From Ferruginibacter sp. (GTDB lineage: Bacteria > Bacteroidota > Bacteroidia > Chitinophagales > Chitinophagaceae): 64,000 nucleotides of DNA. The stretch spans positions 124,001-188,000 of the forward strand of contig JAHBTO010000002.1 in the NCBI GenBank assembly GCA_019638525.1, given 5' to 3'. The notes beneath the pieces are model-generated. The model was not told where the DNA came from. It ran no database searches and was given only the letters and a program-made list of their open reading frames with translations. Positions within the stretch are counted from its first letter, which is position 1. The number at the start of each line of letters is the position of its first letter. Below, in pieces: positions 26,465 through 35,472 of the stretch. The translations under genes were made by a program, and so were the position numbers.

Positions 26465-28168
26465 TTATTGTAAAGTATTCAATATTGTTAGTAAAGTTTT
26501 TTCATGTGTGTTACCGGTATAAGCAGTAGCATTAACTATAATGCCAACCACATCATTACCCAAAACCTTTAATGCAGCAACCCAGTTTACTGCTGTACTT
26601 TTACCATTAACTGTACTACCTTTAAATACACTGTAACCTTCTTCTACCATTTGCAATTTATATTTCAAGCTAAAGCCCGATGCTTTCTTTTGCCAGTCAT
26701 TAATGCTTTCTAATGCTGCCTTGGGGTTGGTAATGCCGGTGAACTTATATACTTCCACAGTGGCATTACGAGCCTGGTTTGAAATGATATTTTTACAGGC
26801 AGGGCTATAATACCTGTTGGGTTCCATCATTTCCCAATCGGCCGGGTAAGCAAAATTTACTACTCCTTTAAAAGCTTTGTACCCTTGTGGTATTTGTGTT
26901 TCTTTTTGTTGAGTAGTGGGCGTAGGTGCTACAGGTGCAGTCTTGGTTATCGATACTTCATCTTGTTTATCATCTTTTTTATCGCCCGGCTTTGTTTGTT
27001 CAACCGATGGTGTAGGTGTACCTCCAAAAGATGCAGCAATTTCATCTACCTTTTTTCTAAGAAAATCATCATCTTTCAACTCTGGAGCTACAGCGCCTAA
27101 TTTTATATTTTCTCTTATTTCAATTACATTATATCTTTCATCTCCTTCCTGCAATTTTTGTATAAAAGCTTCTTTATTATTCATGGCCATATCAAATGCT
27201 TCGTCGGCGGTTTTACTTCCTCCAAGGCCTTCGCCTCCAATAGCAGTACTTTCAATGGCATAATAGTTATTGTTCATCTTAAAGCCCGGGTAAGCATGCC
27301 CCGGAACCAGGTAAATAACGGGATCCATACCGGCATTGGCCATAATGCTGGCGTATAATAATGATAATTCGATACACAAACCGGTTTTACCTGTAACTAC
27401 TTCTCGAGGCATACGAATATTTTGCACTATAGAACTTACATCATTAACATTTTCGGGTACACCACTTGTGCCACTATACACCATATGTGCAAGTAGGGTG
27501 GCATTATAAATGCCTTTTAAAAAACGTATACCTTCTGCTTCATTATTTCCAACACCGGCAGTTTCGCCTTTTAATATTTTTTGTTGTATTTGCTGTGTAT
27601 AATATTTTATTACGGGGTCGTTAGGCGTTACATAGCAGGCCAACAAGGGTATATTATCGTAATAATCTGCAGCAGTACGTATCTCATCGGCCGGTAAAAA
27701 ATTGTACATAAATGAATTCCTGCTCTTAACTGTAATAGTAAAATTATTTTCTATTGTTTTAATATTATCAGCTTTAATTACCAGTTTTACATTCTCTTTC
27801 GAATCAGTAGTTTTTTCGCCCATTTTATCAGGAAATTTTGGATAACAGTTTACTACCACTGTTTGTCCTGCCAATACAAGGGGCATTTTCTCTGCAATTG
27901 TCCAATCGAGAAAATTGCTCATTTTATATTGTACTTCCACATTTTTTGCATCAACATTGCTGGTATTTTTAATAATCATTTTAAAAAGAGAATATTTACC
28001 ATCAAAAGCATCTTCGTTAGCATACACTTTATAAATTGAAGACATAATTACCGGAGGTGTGCTTATTTTAATATCCAATACTGCAGGTGCAATGCGATTA
28101 TAAATTGGTTTAAAGAATACCATTCCTAACCCCACAATTAATAATATATATGGAAGTATTTTTCTCAT
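26465..28168 (-). CDS. Membrane-anchored transglutaminase-like protein
   Basis: 567 residues. An N-terminal membrane anchor (about 4-20) is followed by an Ig-like beta region (about 40-150). The transglutaminase core (about 185-315) has the catalytic triad Cys265 (TGKTGLCIELS), His291 (PGHAYPG) and Glu306 (YYAIES). A lysine/proline/threonine linker (about 390-435) leads to a second beta-rich domain. Such domains act as proteases or protein cross-linkers in the envelope. It heads the minus-strand run transglutaminase - C-tail-anchored protein - patatin and is divergent from the lipoprotein with the extra membrane segment. Confidence 0.85.
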   Translation of the reverse strand: MRKILPYILLIVGLGMVFFKPIYNRIAPAVLDIKISTPPVIMSSIYKVYANEDAFDGKYSLFKMIIKNTSNVDAKNVEVQYKMSNFLDWTIAEKMPLVLAGQTVVVNCYPKFPDKMGEKTTDSKENVKLVIKADNIKTIENNFTITVKSRNSFMYNFLPADEIRTAADYYDNIPLLACYVTPNDPVIKYYTQQIQQKILKGETAGVGNNEAEGIRFLKGIYNATLLAHMVYSGTSGVPENVNDVSSIVQNIRMPREVVTGKTGLCIELSLLYASIMANAGMDPVIYLVPGHAYPGFKMNNNYYAIESTAIGGEGLGGSKTADEAFDMAMNNKEAFIQKLQEGDERYNVIEIRENIKLGAVAPELKDDDFLRKKVDEIAASFGGTPTPSVEQTKPGDKKDDKQDEVSITKTAPVAPTPTTQQKETQIPQGYKAFKGVVNFAYPADWEMMEPNRYYSPACKNIISNQARNATVEVYKFTGITNPKAALESINDWQKKASGFSLKYKLQMVEEGYSVFKGSTVNGKSTAVNWVAALKVLGNDVVGIIVNATAYTGNTHEKTLLTILNTLQ

Positions 28169-28311
28169 CAGTTAGAATTTGCACCGTTACAAGAACATAA
28201 TTATTAAAAGTGAATATAAAATAATTATAGCAATTATCAAATAATCAATTTGTTGCTATTTTTCAATAATTTAATTTCATAAATGTTAAAAAAATACAGT
28301 TACGCTTTACA

Positions 28312-28344
28312 ATTGTTTACCCAAAGGGTAATTTGTTATATTTG
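28312..28344 (+). promoter_or_regulatory. Promoter with inverted repeat in its spacer
   Basis: ATTG (28312-28315) and TATATTTG (28337-28344) fit the -33 and -7 elements with a spacer of 21. The spacer contains the inverted repeat TTACCC-AAA-GGGTAA (28317-28331), which could be a repressor site. The lipoprotein start follows at 28367. The rest of the 198-base divergent gap is very AT-rich with nothing else recognised. Confidence 0.5.
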
Positions 28345-28366
28345 GAAATAAAAACATAGCTGTTTA

Positions 28367-29287
28367 ATGAAATGCCAGTTTAAAATATTACTATTAGCAG
28401 TAATTATATTTTGCGCTTGTAGCAAAGGAGCATCTGATAAAGTTCCAGCTATTGATTCTACATTGTATACCGGCAAATATGTTATTGATGAAAACAGCGA
28501 TGTTAAAATTGTTGATCCCAAAACCGGCTCCTTTAATGATTATAATGGTGATAACAAAAATCCGTCAAAACCCGAACAAAGATCGGCTTATGATGAAATG
28601 AAGAAAAAATACAAGAACCTGCTTGTTTTTCATGCTGCCGATACCATGCGTATTAAAAAATCGTATATAGCCACACTTGTGTTAGGCAAAGATCAGAAAA
28701 TGGGCGATATGAAAAATGAAGTGATGGAAAATGACTACAAACCAACCGACTCATTATATACAGATACAGCTATGGATTTTGGCTCTAAAATGAAGGCAAG
28801 ACTGATTGACATGAGCGGATCTGAACACAAAGGATTTATCATTGAACTTTTAGGTGGCGAAGAAGCAGCCACACAAAGCATTACCGAAAAAAGAAAAAAA
28901 GTGATATGGCAATGGAAACTTACACCACAAACTCCGGGCCTGCAGGAACTAAGGCTTTCTATAAATGTAGTTGAACGCAATGGCGAAATGGTAAACCTGC
29001 CGGCAAAAAATATTTCGGTAATTATTTTTGCAGAAAAAGAAACATTATTATCAAAGGTTAAATCATTTTTTGATGAATATGGCAAATGGATACTTGCTTC
29101 CATCATCATACCCATTTTTATTGCCTGGTTTACTACAAGGATGCGTTTTAAAAGTATGGACAAGCCCCAACCAAAAGATCAAGCGGCGGCTGCACCAACT
29201 GCTGCAGCTACTGTAGATAAGCCGGTAATGCAAGATACCTCAGCGCCTGTAAACCCCGCTGCACCTGCACCGGATAAGGAATTATAA
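28367..29287 (+). CDS. Lipoprotein with extra membrane segment and Ala/Pro-rich tail, unknown family
   Basis: 306 residues with an unusual layout. A lipobox FCAC (Cys18) is followed by a periplasmic domain (about 20-235). This domain includes a beta-rich module with W181-Q-W183 in IWQWKLTPQTPGLQELRL. A membrane helix (about 241-256, ILASIIIPIFIAWFT) precedes an arginine/lysine stop-transfer stretch and a charged, alanine/proline-rich cytoplasmic tail (about 258-306). The protein would thus be held twice in the inner membrane. It is divergent from the transglutaminase gene, 198 bases apart, and the UbiD gene follows 54 bases later. Function unknown. Confidence 0.75.
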   Translation: MKCQFKILLLAVIIFCACSKGASDKVPAIDSTLYTGKYVIDENSDVKIVDPKTGSFNDYNGDNKNPSKPEQRSAYDEMKKKYKNLLVFHAADTMRIKKSYIATLVLGKDQKMGDMKNEVMENDYKPTDSLYTDTAMDFGSKMKARLIDMSGSEHKGFIIELLGGEEAATQSITEKRKKVIWQWKLTPQTPGLQELRLSINVVERNGEMVNLPAKNISVIIFAEKETLLSKVKSFFDEYGKWILASIIIPIFIAWFTTRMRFKSMDKPQPKDQAAAAPTAAATVDKPVMQDTSAPVNPAAPAPDKEL

Positions 29288-29319
29288 ATACAGATAAATT
29301 TTTTACCCTTATTCTGTTT

Positions 29320-29327
29320 TACATTTG
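29320..29327 (+). promoter_or_regulatory. -7 promoter box for the UbiD gene
   Basis: TACATTTG matches the -7 consensus 14 bases before the UbiD ATG at 29342. The -33 region is only a T-rich stretch. Confidence 0.4.
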
Positions 29328-29341
29328 TACAAACACCATTC

Positions 29342-31180
29342 ATGTATTATCCATCGCTGGAAACCTGTTTACTGCATCTTGAAAGACACAACCAACTGGT
29401 AAGGGTAAAAGAAGAAGTTGACCCTTACCTTGAAATGGCTGCCATTCATTTACGAGTACATGAAAAGGGAGGGCCTGCTTTGCTTTTTGAAAATGTAAAG
29501 AGCTGCAGGTACAGGGCTGCCTCCAATATTTTTGGAACACTGCAAAGAAGCGAATTCATATTTAAGAATACACTTGAAAATGTTCAAAAACTAATTGCAA
29601 TAAAAAATGATCCGGTAAATGCAATAAAGCATCCTTTAAAAAATTTAAGTGTTGGTATGGCTGCATTAAAAGCTATTCCTAAAAAAAATGCTACCGTAAA
29701 GCCTGTTTTATACAAGGAAATAAAAATCAGCGATCTTCCTCAAATACAACACTGGCCAAAAGATGGCGGCGCATTTATTACATTGCCACAAGTATATACC
29801 GAAGATATTGACAAACCGGGCATAACTAATGCCAACCTGGGTATGTACCGCATTCAATTATCGGGCAATAATTATTTATTTAATGAAGAAGTTGGGTTGC
29901 ATTATCAATTACACCGTGGCATTGGCATACATCAAACAAAAGCTAATAAAAAAGGACAGCCGCTAAAAGTAAGTGTATTTGTTGGCGGGCCACCTGCACA
30001 TAGTGTGGCTGCTGTAATGCCATTGCCCGAAGGTATAAGTGAAACAACATTTGCAGGCGTTTTGGGTGGGCGTAGGTTTAGGTATTGTTACCGGGATGGT
30101 TTTTGTATAAGTACCGATGCTGATTTTGTAATCACCGGTTATGTTTATCCAAACCAAAACAAACCCGAAGGGCCTTTTGGCGATCACCTGGGTTATTATA
30201 GCCTTATACATGATTTCCCGGTGATGAAAGTGCATAAAGTTTATGCACGCCAAAATGCCATTTGGCCGTTTACAGTAGTTGGCCGTCCGCCGCAGGAAGA
30301 TACCAGTTTTGGTCAACTGATACATAAGTTAACAGGCAAGGCCATACAACAGGAAATACCCGGGCTTAAAGAAGTTCATGCAGTTGATGCTGCCGGTGTG
30401 CATCCATTATTATTAGCAGTAGGCAGCGAAAGATATACGCCATATTTGCCAGTGAAACAGCCTGCAGAAATTTTAACCATTGCCCATCATATACTGGGAA
30501 CGGGGCAATTAAGCCTTGCCAAATTTTTATTCATTACGGCAGATGAAAAACAACAAATAAGCGCTGCTGATATTCCATCTTTTTTACAATATTTTTTGCA
30601 ACGCATAAATTTAGAAAGAGATATTCATTTTCAAACCAACACAACTATTGATACACTCGACTATTCGGGAGAAAGATTAAACAGTGGCAGTAAAGTAGTG
30701 CTGGCTGCGTATGGTGATGTAATTAGGGAGCTGGCAACAGATATACCGGCAATATTAAATAACCTGCAGGTATTTGAAAAACCTGTAATGGTTATGCCAG
30801 GCGTAGTTGCCTTACAGGCAAATAAATTTGTAAACTATAAAACTGCCATTGAAGAAATGGAATTGCTGAATAAGCAATGTTTATCGCACACAAAAGCGTT
30901 GCAACAGTTAGCTTTTTTAATTATTTGCGATGACACCGATTTCGTTTGTAAAAGCCTTAATAATTTTTTATGGGCAACTTTTACACGCTGCAACCCTTCG
31001 CACGATATGCATGGCATTGATAGTTTTACAGAAAACAAACACTGGGGATGCAAAGGCCCTTTAATTTTTGATGCCCGTATAAAACCTCATCATGCACCAC
31101 CGCTTGAAAAAAATGATACTATAGAAAAAAGAGTTGACAGGCTGTTTGAAAAAGGCGGCAGCTTGTATAAATTAGCTTAA
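29342..31180 (+). CDS. UbiD-family decarboxylase
   Basis: 612 residues, the length of the menaquinone-type UbiD/MqnP-like decarboxylases. It shows the conserved GMYRIQLSGNNYL stretch that binds metal and prenylated FMN, the ALRAxxPLPEG-like VAAVMPLPEGISE and the EGPFGDHLGYYS loop that carries an acidic active-site residue. It would decarboxylate an aromatic acid with prenyl-FMN; in Bacteroidetes such genes serve menaquinone synthesis. The UbiX-type cofactor synthase is not in the window. It is convergent with glnS, three bases apart. Confidence 0.9.
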   Translation: MYYPSLETCLLHLERHNQLVRVKEEVDPYLEMAAIHLRVHEKGGPALLFENVKSCRYRAASNIFGTLQRSEFIFKNTLENVQKLIAIKNDPVNAIKHPLKNLSVGMAALKAIPKKNATVKPVLYKEIKISDLPQIQHWPKDGGAFITLPQVYTEDIDKPGITNANLGMYRIQLSGNNYLFNEEVGLHYQLHRGIGIHQTKANKKGQPLKVSVFVGGPPAHSVAAVMPLPEGISETTFAGVLGGRRFRYCYRDGFCISTDADFVITGYVYPNQNKPEGPFGDHLGYYSLIHDFPVMKVHKVYARQNAIWPFTVVGRPPQEDTSFGQLIHKLTGKAIQQEIPGLKEVHAVDAAGVHPLLLAVGSERYTPYLPVKQPAEILTIAHHILGTGQLSLAKFLFITADEKQQISAADIPSFLQYFLQRINLERDIHFQTNTTIDTLDYSGERLNSGSKVVLAAYGDVIRELATDIPAILNNLQVFEKPVMVMPGVVALQANKFVNYKTAIEEMELLNKQCLSHTKALQQLAFLIICDDTDFVCKSLNNFLWATFTRCNPSHDMHGIDSFTENKHWGCKGPLIFDARIKPHHAPPLEKNDTIEKRVDRLFEKGGSLYKLA

Positions 31181-31183
31181 CTA

Positions 31184-32845
31184 CTAATTCTTCTTTATTT
31201 CTTTAGCCCATGCATCTTTTAAAGTAACAGTACGGTTAAACACCAGTTTGCCCGGGGTTGTATCTTTATCAAGATAAAAATAACCTTTGCGTATAAATTG
31301 ATACCGTTTTTCAAAATCAGCATCTTGCAGCGAAGGCTCAACATAAGCATTGCTTATTACCTGCAATGAATGTTTATTGATGGTATCTTTAAAATCGCCT
31401 TCTTCGGCCAATGGGTTTTCTGATGTAAATAACCTGTCGTACAATCGCACTTCTGCATTAATTGCATGTGTGGCACTTACCCAGTGAATTGTTCCTTTTA
31501 CAGTAATACCGCTTGTATCGTTACCACTTTTACTTTCGGGAATGTAAGTACAATGCACTTCTTTAATATTTCCATCGGCATCTTTAATAAAGTTATCGCA
31601 CTTTATAATATAAGCACTTTTTAAACGAACCATAGCACCTGGTGCCAGCCTGAACCATTTTTTTACCGGCACTTCCATAAAATCTTCCCTTTCTATCCAA
31701 AGTTCTTTACCAAAAAGCAATTTTCTTTTTCCCATACTTTCATCGGGGCCGTTCTCACTAAAAAGTTCTTCGGTTTTTTCATCTTCATAATTTGTGATAA
31801 TAAGTTTAACAGGGTCAAGCACAGCCATTACTCTTAAAGCAGTTTGGTTTAATTCTTCACGCAAACAAAATTCAAGTAAGCCAAGGTCGATAAAGTTTTC
31901 CCGCTTGGCAACACCAATTTTTTCGCAAAAAGTGCGTATGCTGCCCGGCGTGTAACCTTTGCGCCTAAAAGCGCTCAGCGTAGGCATCCGGGGGTCATCC
32001 CATCCATTTACATGGCCTTCGTTAACCAGTTGCAGCAGTTTTCTTTTGCTCATAACGGTGTATGTCATATTCAACCTTGCAAACTCGTATTGGTGTGATG
32101 GGTAAATTTCCAGATTCTCAATCAGCCAGTCATATAGCTCACGGTGAGGCACAAACTCAAGGGTACAAATGGAGTGAGTAATTTGTTCAATACTGTCGCT
32201 TTGGCCATGTGCAAAATCGTACATTGGGTAAATACACCATTCATCTGCAGTACGATGATGGTGGGCATGTTTTATCCTGTAAATGATAGGATCTCTCATT
32301 AGCATATTGGTATGCTTCATATCTATCTTTGCCCGCAAAACTTTTTCACCGTCTTTATATTTGCCTGCTTTCATTTCGGAAAACAAAGTAAGGTTCTCTT
32401 CAATGCTGCGTTTGCGGTATTCATTTTCTTTTCCCGGTTCTGTAGGAGTACCTTTCAAAGCTGCAATTTCTTCGGCTGATGAATCATCTACATATGCCAA
32501 TCCTTTTTTTACCAGGTCAACGGCAAACTGGTATAGTTTGCCAAAATAGTCAGAAGTGTATAATTCTTCGGCCCATGTAAAACCAAGCCAGCGTATATCG
32601 TCTTTAATACTTTCTACATATTCTGTTTCTTCGGTTACGGGGTTGGTATCATCAAAACGAAGGTTGGTTTTGCCGCCATATTTAATGCCTAATCCAAAAT
32701 TTAAACAAATTGATTTTGCATGGCCTATATGCAGATACCCGTTTGGCTCTGGAGGAAAACGGGTGATAATACTTTTGTACTTACCTGTTTTTAAATCTTC
32801 TTCTATAATTTCCTCAATAAAGTTGAGGCTTTTTTCTTCGCTCAT
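31184..32845 (-). CDS. glnS: Glutaminyl-tRNA synthetase
   Basis: 553 residues from the ATG at 32845; an upstream in-frame start would add 15 residues (MPAGTF...) without family support. Class I signatures are HIGH (39-42, in PPEPNGYLHIGHAKS) and the KMSKS-type VMSKRKLL. The C-terminal anticodon-binding beta barrels are present (from about 340). It charges tRNA-Gln directly, so this organism need not depend on the GatCAB route. A minus-strand TAAATTTG box (32863-32870) 18 bases upstream of the chosen start supports it. Confidence 0.96.
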   Translation of the reverse strand: MSEEKSLNFIEEIIEEDLKTGKYKSIITRFPPEPNGYLHIGHAKSICLNFGLGIKYGGKTNLRFDDTNPVTEETEYVESIKDDIRWLGFTWAEELYTSDYFGKLYQFAVDLVKKGLAYVDDSSAEEIAALKGTPTEPGKENEYRKRSIEENLTLFSEMKAGKYKDGEKVLRAKIDMKHTNMLMRDPIIYRIKHAHHHRTADEWCIYPMYDFAHGQSDSIEQITHSICTLEFVPHRELYDWLIENLEIYPSHQYEFARLNMTYTVMSKRKLLQLVNEGHVNGWDDPRMPTLSAFRRKGYTPGSIRTFCEKIGVAKRENFIDLGLLEFCLREELNQTALRVMAVLDPVKLIITNYEDEKTEELFSENGPDESMGKRKLLFGKELWIEREDFMEVPVKKWFRLAPGAMVRLKSAYIIKCDNFIKDADGNIKEVHCTYIPESKSGNDTSGITVKGTIHWVSATHAINAEVRLYDRLFTSENPLAEEGDFKDTINKHSLQVISNAYVEPSLQDADFEKRYQFIRKGYFYLDKDTTPGKLVFNRTVTLKDAWAKEIKKN

Positions 32846-32862
32846 TATTTTATTTTGAAGGG

Positions 32863-32870
32863 CAAATTTA
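32863..32870 (-). promoter_or_regulatory. -7 promoter box for glnS
   Basis: Read on the minus strand this is TAAATTTG, 17 bases before the glnS ATG at 32845. A CAAA (TTTG on the minus strand) lies at 32888-32891, spaced 17 bases, slightly short for a -33 box. Confidence 0.45.
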
Positions 32871-32939
32871 CAAAAAGTACCGGCAGGCAAAAATCTTTTA
32901 CAGTTTATGCAAAGACATGTTTTTTATTGATCAGGAAAT

Positions 32940-33383
32940 CTAATGTTGTTTCTTCAATTCTTCCAGCATTAAAATAATCTTGTCCAGTTTTTCTGTTTCA
33001 ATTTTACTTAATTGAATCTGCAGCGATTCAATTTCTTTTTTTGCCTCCAGGTTAGTATCATAATCGGCCTGGGCCTGCAACCTGTCCCTCTCACTCTGGC
33101 GGTTTTGTGCCATCATAATAACAGGCGCCGCATAAGCGGCCTGCGTAGAAAAAAGCAGGTTTAGCAAAATAAAAGGGTAGGGATCCCAGTGATTAAAATA
33201 ACCTACCACATTTAATATCATCCAGGCCAATACAAAAATGGTTTGCCAGATAATAAATGTCCAGGAGCCCATGCCTTTTGCAACCTTATCGGCCACACGC
33301 TGCCCAATGGTACGTTCTGCACGGTGTTTTTCTAGCCAGGTTCTTGCTGTCCTGGTTTTTTCTGCGATAGTTTTTAATGACAT
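32940..33383 (-). CDS. DUF1003 membrane protein
   Basis: 147 residues with two membrane helices (about 41-60 and 69-88) joined by the signature WDPYPFILLNLLFSTQAAYAAP. A C-terminal helical region (about 95-147) is predicted to form a coiled coil (LEAKKEIESLQIQLSKIETE). DUF1003 proteins are widespread with no settled function. It is followed by glnS on the same strand after 94 bases and preceded by the desaturase, separated by a terminator hairpin. Confidence 0.9.
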   Translation of the reverse strand: MSLKTIAEKTRTARTWLEKHRAERTIGQRVADKVAKGMGSWTFIIWQTIFVLAWMILNVVGYFNHWDPYPFILLNLLFSTQAAYAAPVIMMAQNRQSERDRLQAQADYDTNLEAKKEIESLQIQLSKIETEKLDKIILMLEELKKQH

Positions 33384-33407
33384 ATGCCGGTTTTTTTCTT
33401 AAAATAA

Positions 33408-33451
33408 AAAAGCCTTTTTATAATTACATAAATGTAATTAATAAAAAGGCT
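33408..33451 (-). terminator. Intrinsic terminator of the desaturase gene
   Basis: AGCCTTTTTATAATTACAT (33411-33429) pairs with ATGTAATTAATAAAAAGGCT (33432-33451) with a single one-base bulge. On the minus strand the stem is followed by a U-rich run (complement of the A tract before 33411). It separates the desaturase from the DUF1003 gene. Confidence 0.8.
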
Positions 33452-33474
33452 GGAAATTTATTTATAAAAGCTGT

Positions 33475-34545
33475 TTACGCTCTACCCATATTTCTTAAAT
33501 GCACGGCATGAGAAACAATGGCATGGCGCATGCGCCTGTATTCGATATATTTTATCCCGTACTCCTGGCAGGTTTGTTTAATTATTTTGCTGATGGCAGG
33601 GTAGTGGATGTGCGATATTTTTGGAAAAAGATGATGCTCAATCTGGAAATTCAATCCGCCAACAAGCCATGATATGAGTTTGTTTTTGGTTGCAAAATTT
33701 GCTGTAGTTTCTATTTGATGAATAGCCCACTCATTTTCGATGCGGTTGATATCGGCATCGGGTACCGGGAAGGCTGTTTCTTCAACCGTATGTGCCAGTT
33801 GAAAAACGATACTTAATACAAACCCTGCAAACATGGCAATAATTAAAAAGCCAATCAGCCATTTTACAAAACCAAGTAACATAATCGGCAACACAATCAT
33901 CATAAAATAATAACCTGCTTTAGCTACCCAAAATGCGATATGCTCAAATGTGCTCATTTTTTTTATAGGCACAATGCCAACTTTTTTACTGAAATATTTA
34001 CGAAAGTCGGACTCGAACACCCAAACCAGCAGCAACAGCGTATATAAGAACCAAACATAAATATGCTGAAACCGGTGTATGAAATATTTCTTTTGCGAAC
34101 TGCACATCCTCAACATCGGCTTTATTTCAATATCATCATCCACACCATCAATATTTGTGTAGGTATGGTGTATGATGTTGTGTTTGTTATTCCACATAAT
34201 GCCGCTTGCGCCAAGTGCATTTACAGAGTAAGCTGCAATTTTATTCCAAAATTTACTTTTGCTAAAACTACCATGACTACCATCGTGCATAACATTAAAA
34301 CCTATTGAAGCAGTTAATCCTCCCAATGCAAAACATTCCAATATGGCTATCCAGTTTGCCGGTGTAAAAAACAAAACATGTATGTACAGGGCAATGTACA
34401 GCGACCATAATAATACTGCCTTAAAATAAAGGCTGAAATTACCATGTACCGATTTTTTTGTTTCTACAAAATAATCGTTCACTCTTTTTTTAAGTTCCTG
34501 GTGAAAAGTTGATCCTTTAACATTTAAGAATTTTGGTGTAGCCAT
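33475..34545 (-). CDS. Membrane fatty acid desaturase
   Basis: 356 residues with four to five membrane helices. The three histidine boxes of front-end or acyl-lipid desaturases are present: HDGSH (87-91), HNIIHH (122-127) and the QIEHH variant (near 305-309) with glutamine. The Q-box suits delta-6/linoleoyl-type enzymes. It introduces a double bond into membrane fatty acids using two irons and an electron donor. There is no fused cytochrome b5 domain. It is 28 bases downstream of bshB1 on the same strand, so they may share a transcript. Confidence 0.92.
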   Translation of the reverse strand: MATPKFLNVKGSTFHQELKKRVNDYFVETKKSVHGNFSLYFKAVLLWSLYIALYIHVLFFTPANWIAILECFALGGLTASIGFNVMHDGSHGSFSKSKFWNKIAAYSVNALGASGIMWNNKHNIIHHTYTNIDGVDDDIEIKPMLRMCSSQKKYFIHRFQHIYVWFLYTLLLLVWVFESDFRKYFSKKVGIVPIKKMSTFEHIAFWVAKAGYYFMMIVLPIMLLGFVKWLIGFLIIAMFAGFVLSIVFQLAHTVEETAFPVPDADINRIENEWAIHQIETTANFATKNKLISWLVGGLNFQIEHHLFPKISHIHYPAISKIIKQTCQEYGIKYIEYRRMRHAIVSHAVHLRNMGRA

Positions 34546-34573
34546 AGTTTATTTTTTTTCAGAATAGCAATTG

Positions 34574-35305
34574 TTATGTATCAAGTTTAATAAATGCATC
34601 AAAATTTTTAAGCCCCGGTGTTTTTTCGGTTATAAATCCTTCGGCATATTTAACCCCAATCATTTTGCCAAACCATTTGTGCCGGTAAATAACACTGTCT
34701 AAAAAATCGGGTGTAGAAATATATGTTTGCGGTCCATTGTCAGGCTGTTCTGTATGAAACTGTGTTTTGTATGCTTTTATTGCGTCAATCTTTTGTTCAA
34801 AAACATCAGTTATATCTATTACAAAATCCGGTTTCAGCATCCTGTCTTGTATATATCTAAAAACATATTTAGGCCGCCATGCCTGTTGAACTTCATTTTC
34901 AAAAACAGTTTCAATCTTTCTTAATCCCGATAAAAATGCAGCATCTGCAACAAGTTTCGACGACCGGCCATGATCGGGGTGCCTGTCTTCGGGGGCATTG
35001 CATAAAATTATTTCGGGTTTATATTGCCTTATTACACTTATTATTTTACGCTGATGTGCTTCATCATTTTTAAAAAATCCGTCAGCCATAAGTAAATTCT
35101 TCCGCACATCTACACCTAATATAGCTGCAGCTTCGGTTGCCTCAGCTTGCCTGGTTTCGGCAGTTCCTCTTGTACCTAATTCGCCTGCCGTTAAATCTAT
35201 GATGCCTGTATTTTTCCCGCTCTTTTTTTCAACAAGTAATACGCCACTGCAACTTAATTCCACATCATCGGGATGTACGCCAAAAGCCAAAACATCTAAC
35301 TTCAT
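34574..35305 (-). CDS. bshB1: Bacillithiol biosynthesis deacetylase BshB1
   Basis: 243 residues of the LmbE/PIG-L zinc deacetylase fold. The metal motif HPDDVE (11-16) and the second HPDHGRSS (109-116) are intact, and GELGTRGT (41-48) matches the BshB1 branch. It removes acetate from N-acetylglucosaminyl-malate in bacillithiol synthesis, the low-molecular-weight thiol of many Bacteroidetes and Firmicutes. BshA and BshC are not in the window. The desaturase follows closely downstream. Confidence 0.93.
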   Translation of the reverse strand: MKLDVLAFGVHPDDVELSCSGVLLVEKKSGKNTGIIDLTAGELGTRGTAETRQAEATEAAAILGVDVRKNLLMADGFFKNDEAHQRKIISVIRQYKPEIILCNAPEDRHPDHGRSSKLVADAAFLSGLRKIETVFENEVQQAWRPKYVFRYIQDRMLKPDFVIDITDVFEQKIDAIKAYKTQFHTEQPDNGPQTYISTPDFLDSVIYRHKWFGKMIGVKYAEGFITEKTPGLKNFDAFIKLDT

Positions 35306-35472
35306 ACTTTATTGAAAATTATTGGCGCAAGTTATATCATTTTAACTTACTTATCTATATCAATTATATGACTTCAATCAGGATTAACACACTTATTCAC
35401 ATCAAATTTGTTAAAGTGTATAAAATTGTAATTAATTAAGAAAATAAATGAAGAGGAATGTAATTGAAAAAC

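Noticed and set aside
28735..29163. A minus-strand reading frame inside the double-anchored lipoprotein gene
   Set aside because: It lies wholly within a plausible gene with lipobox and membrane helix, and has no family features of its own.
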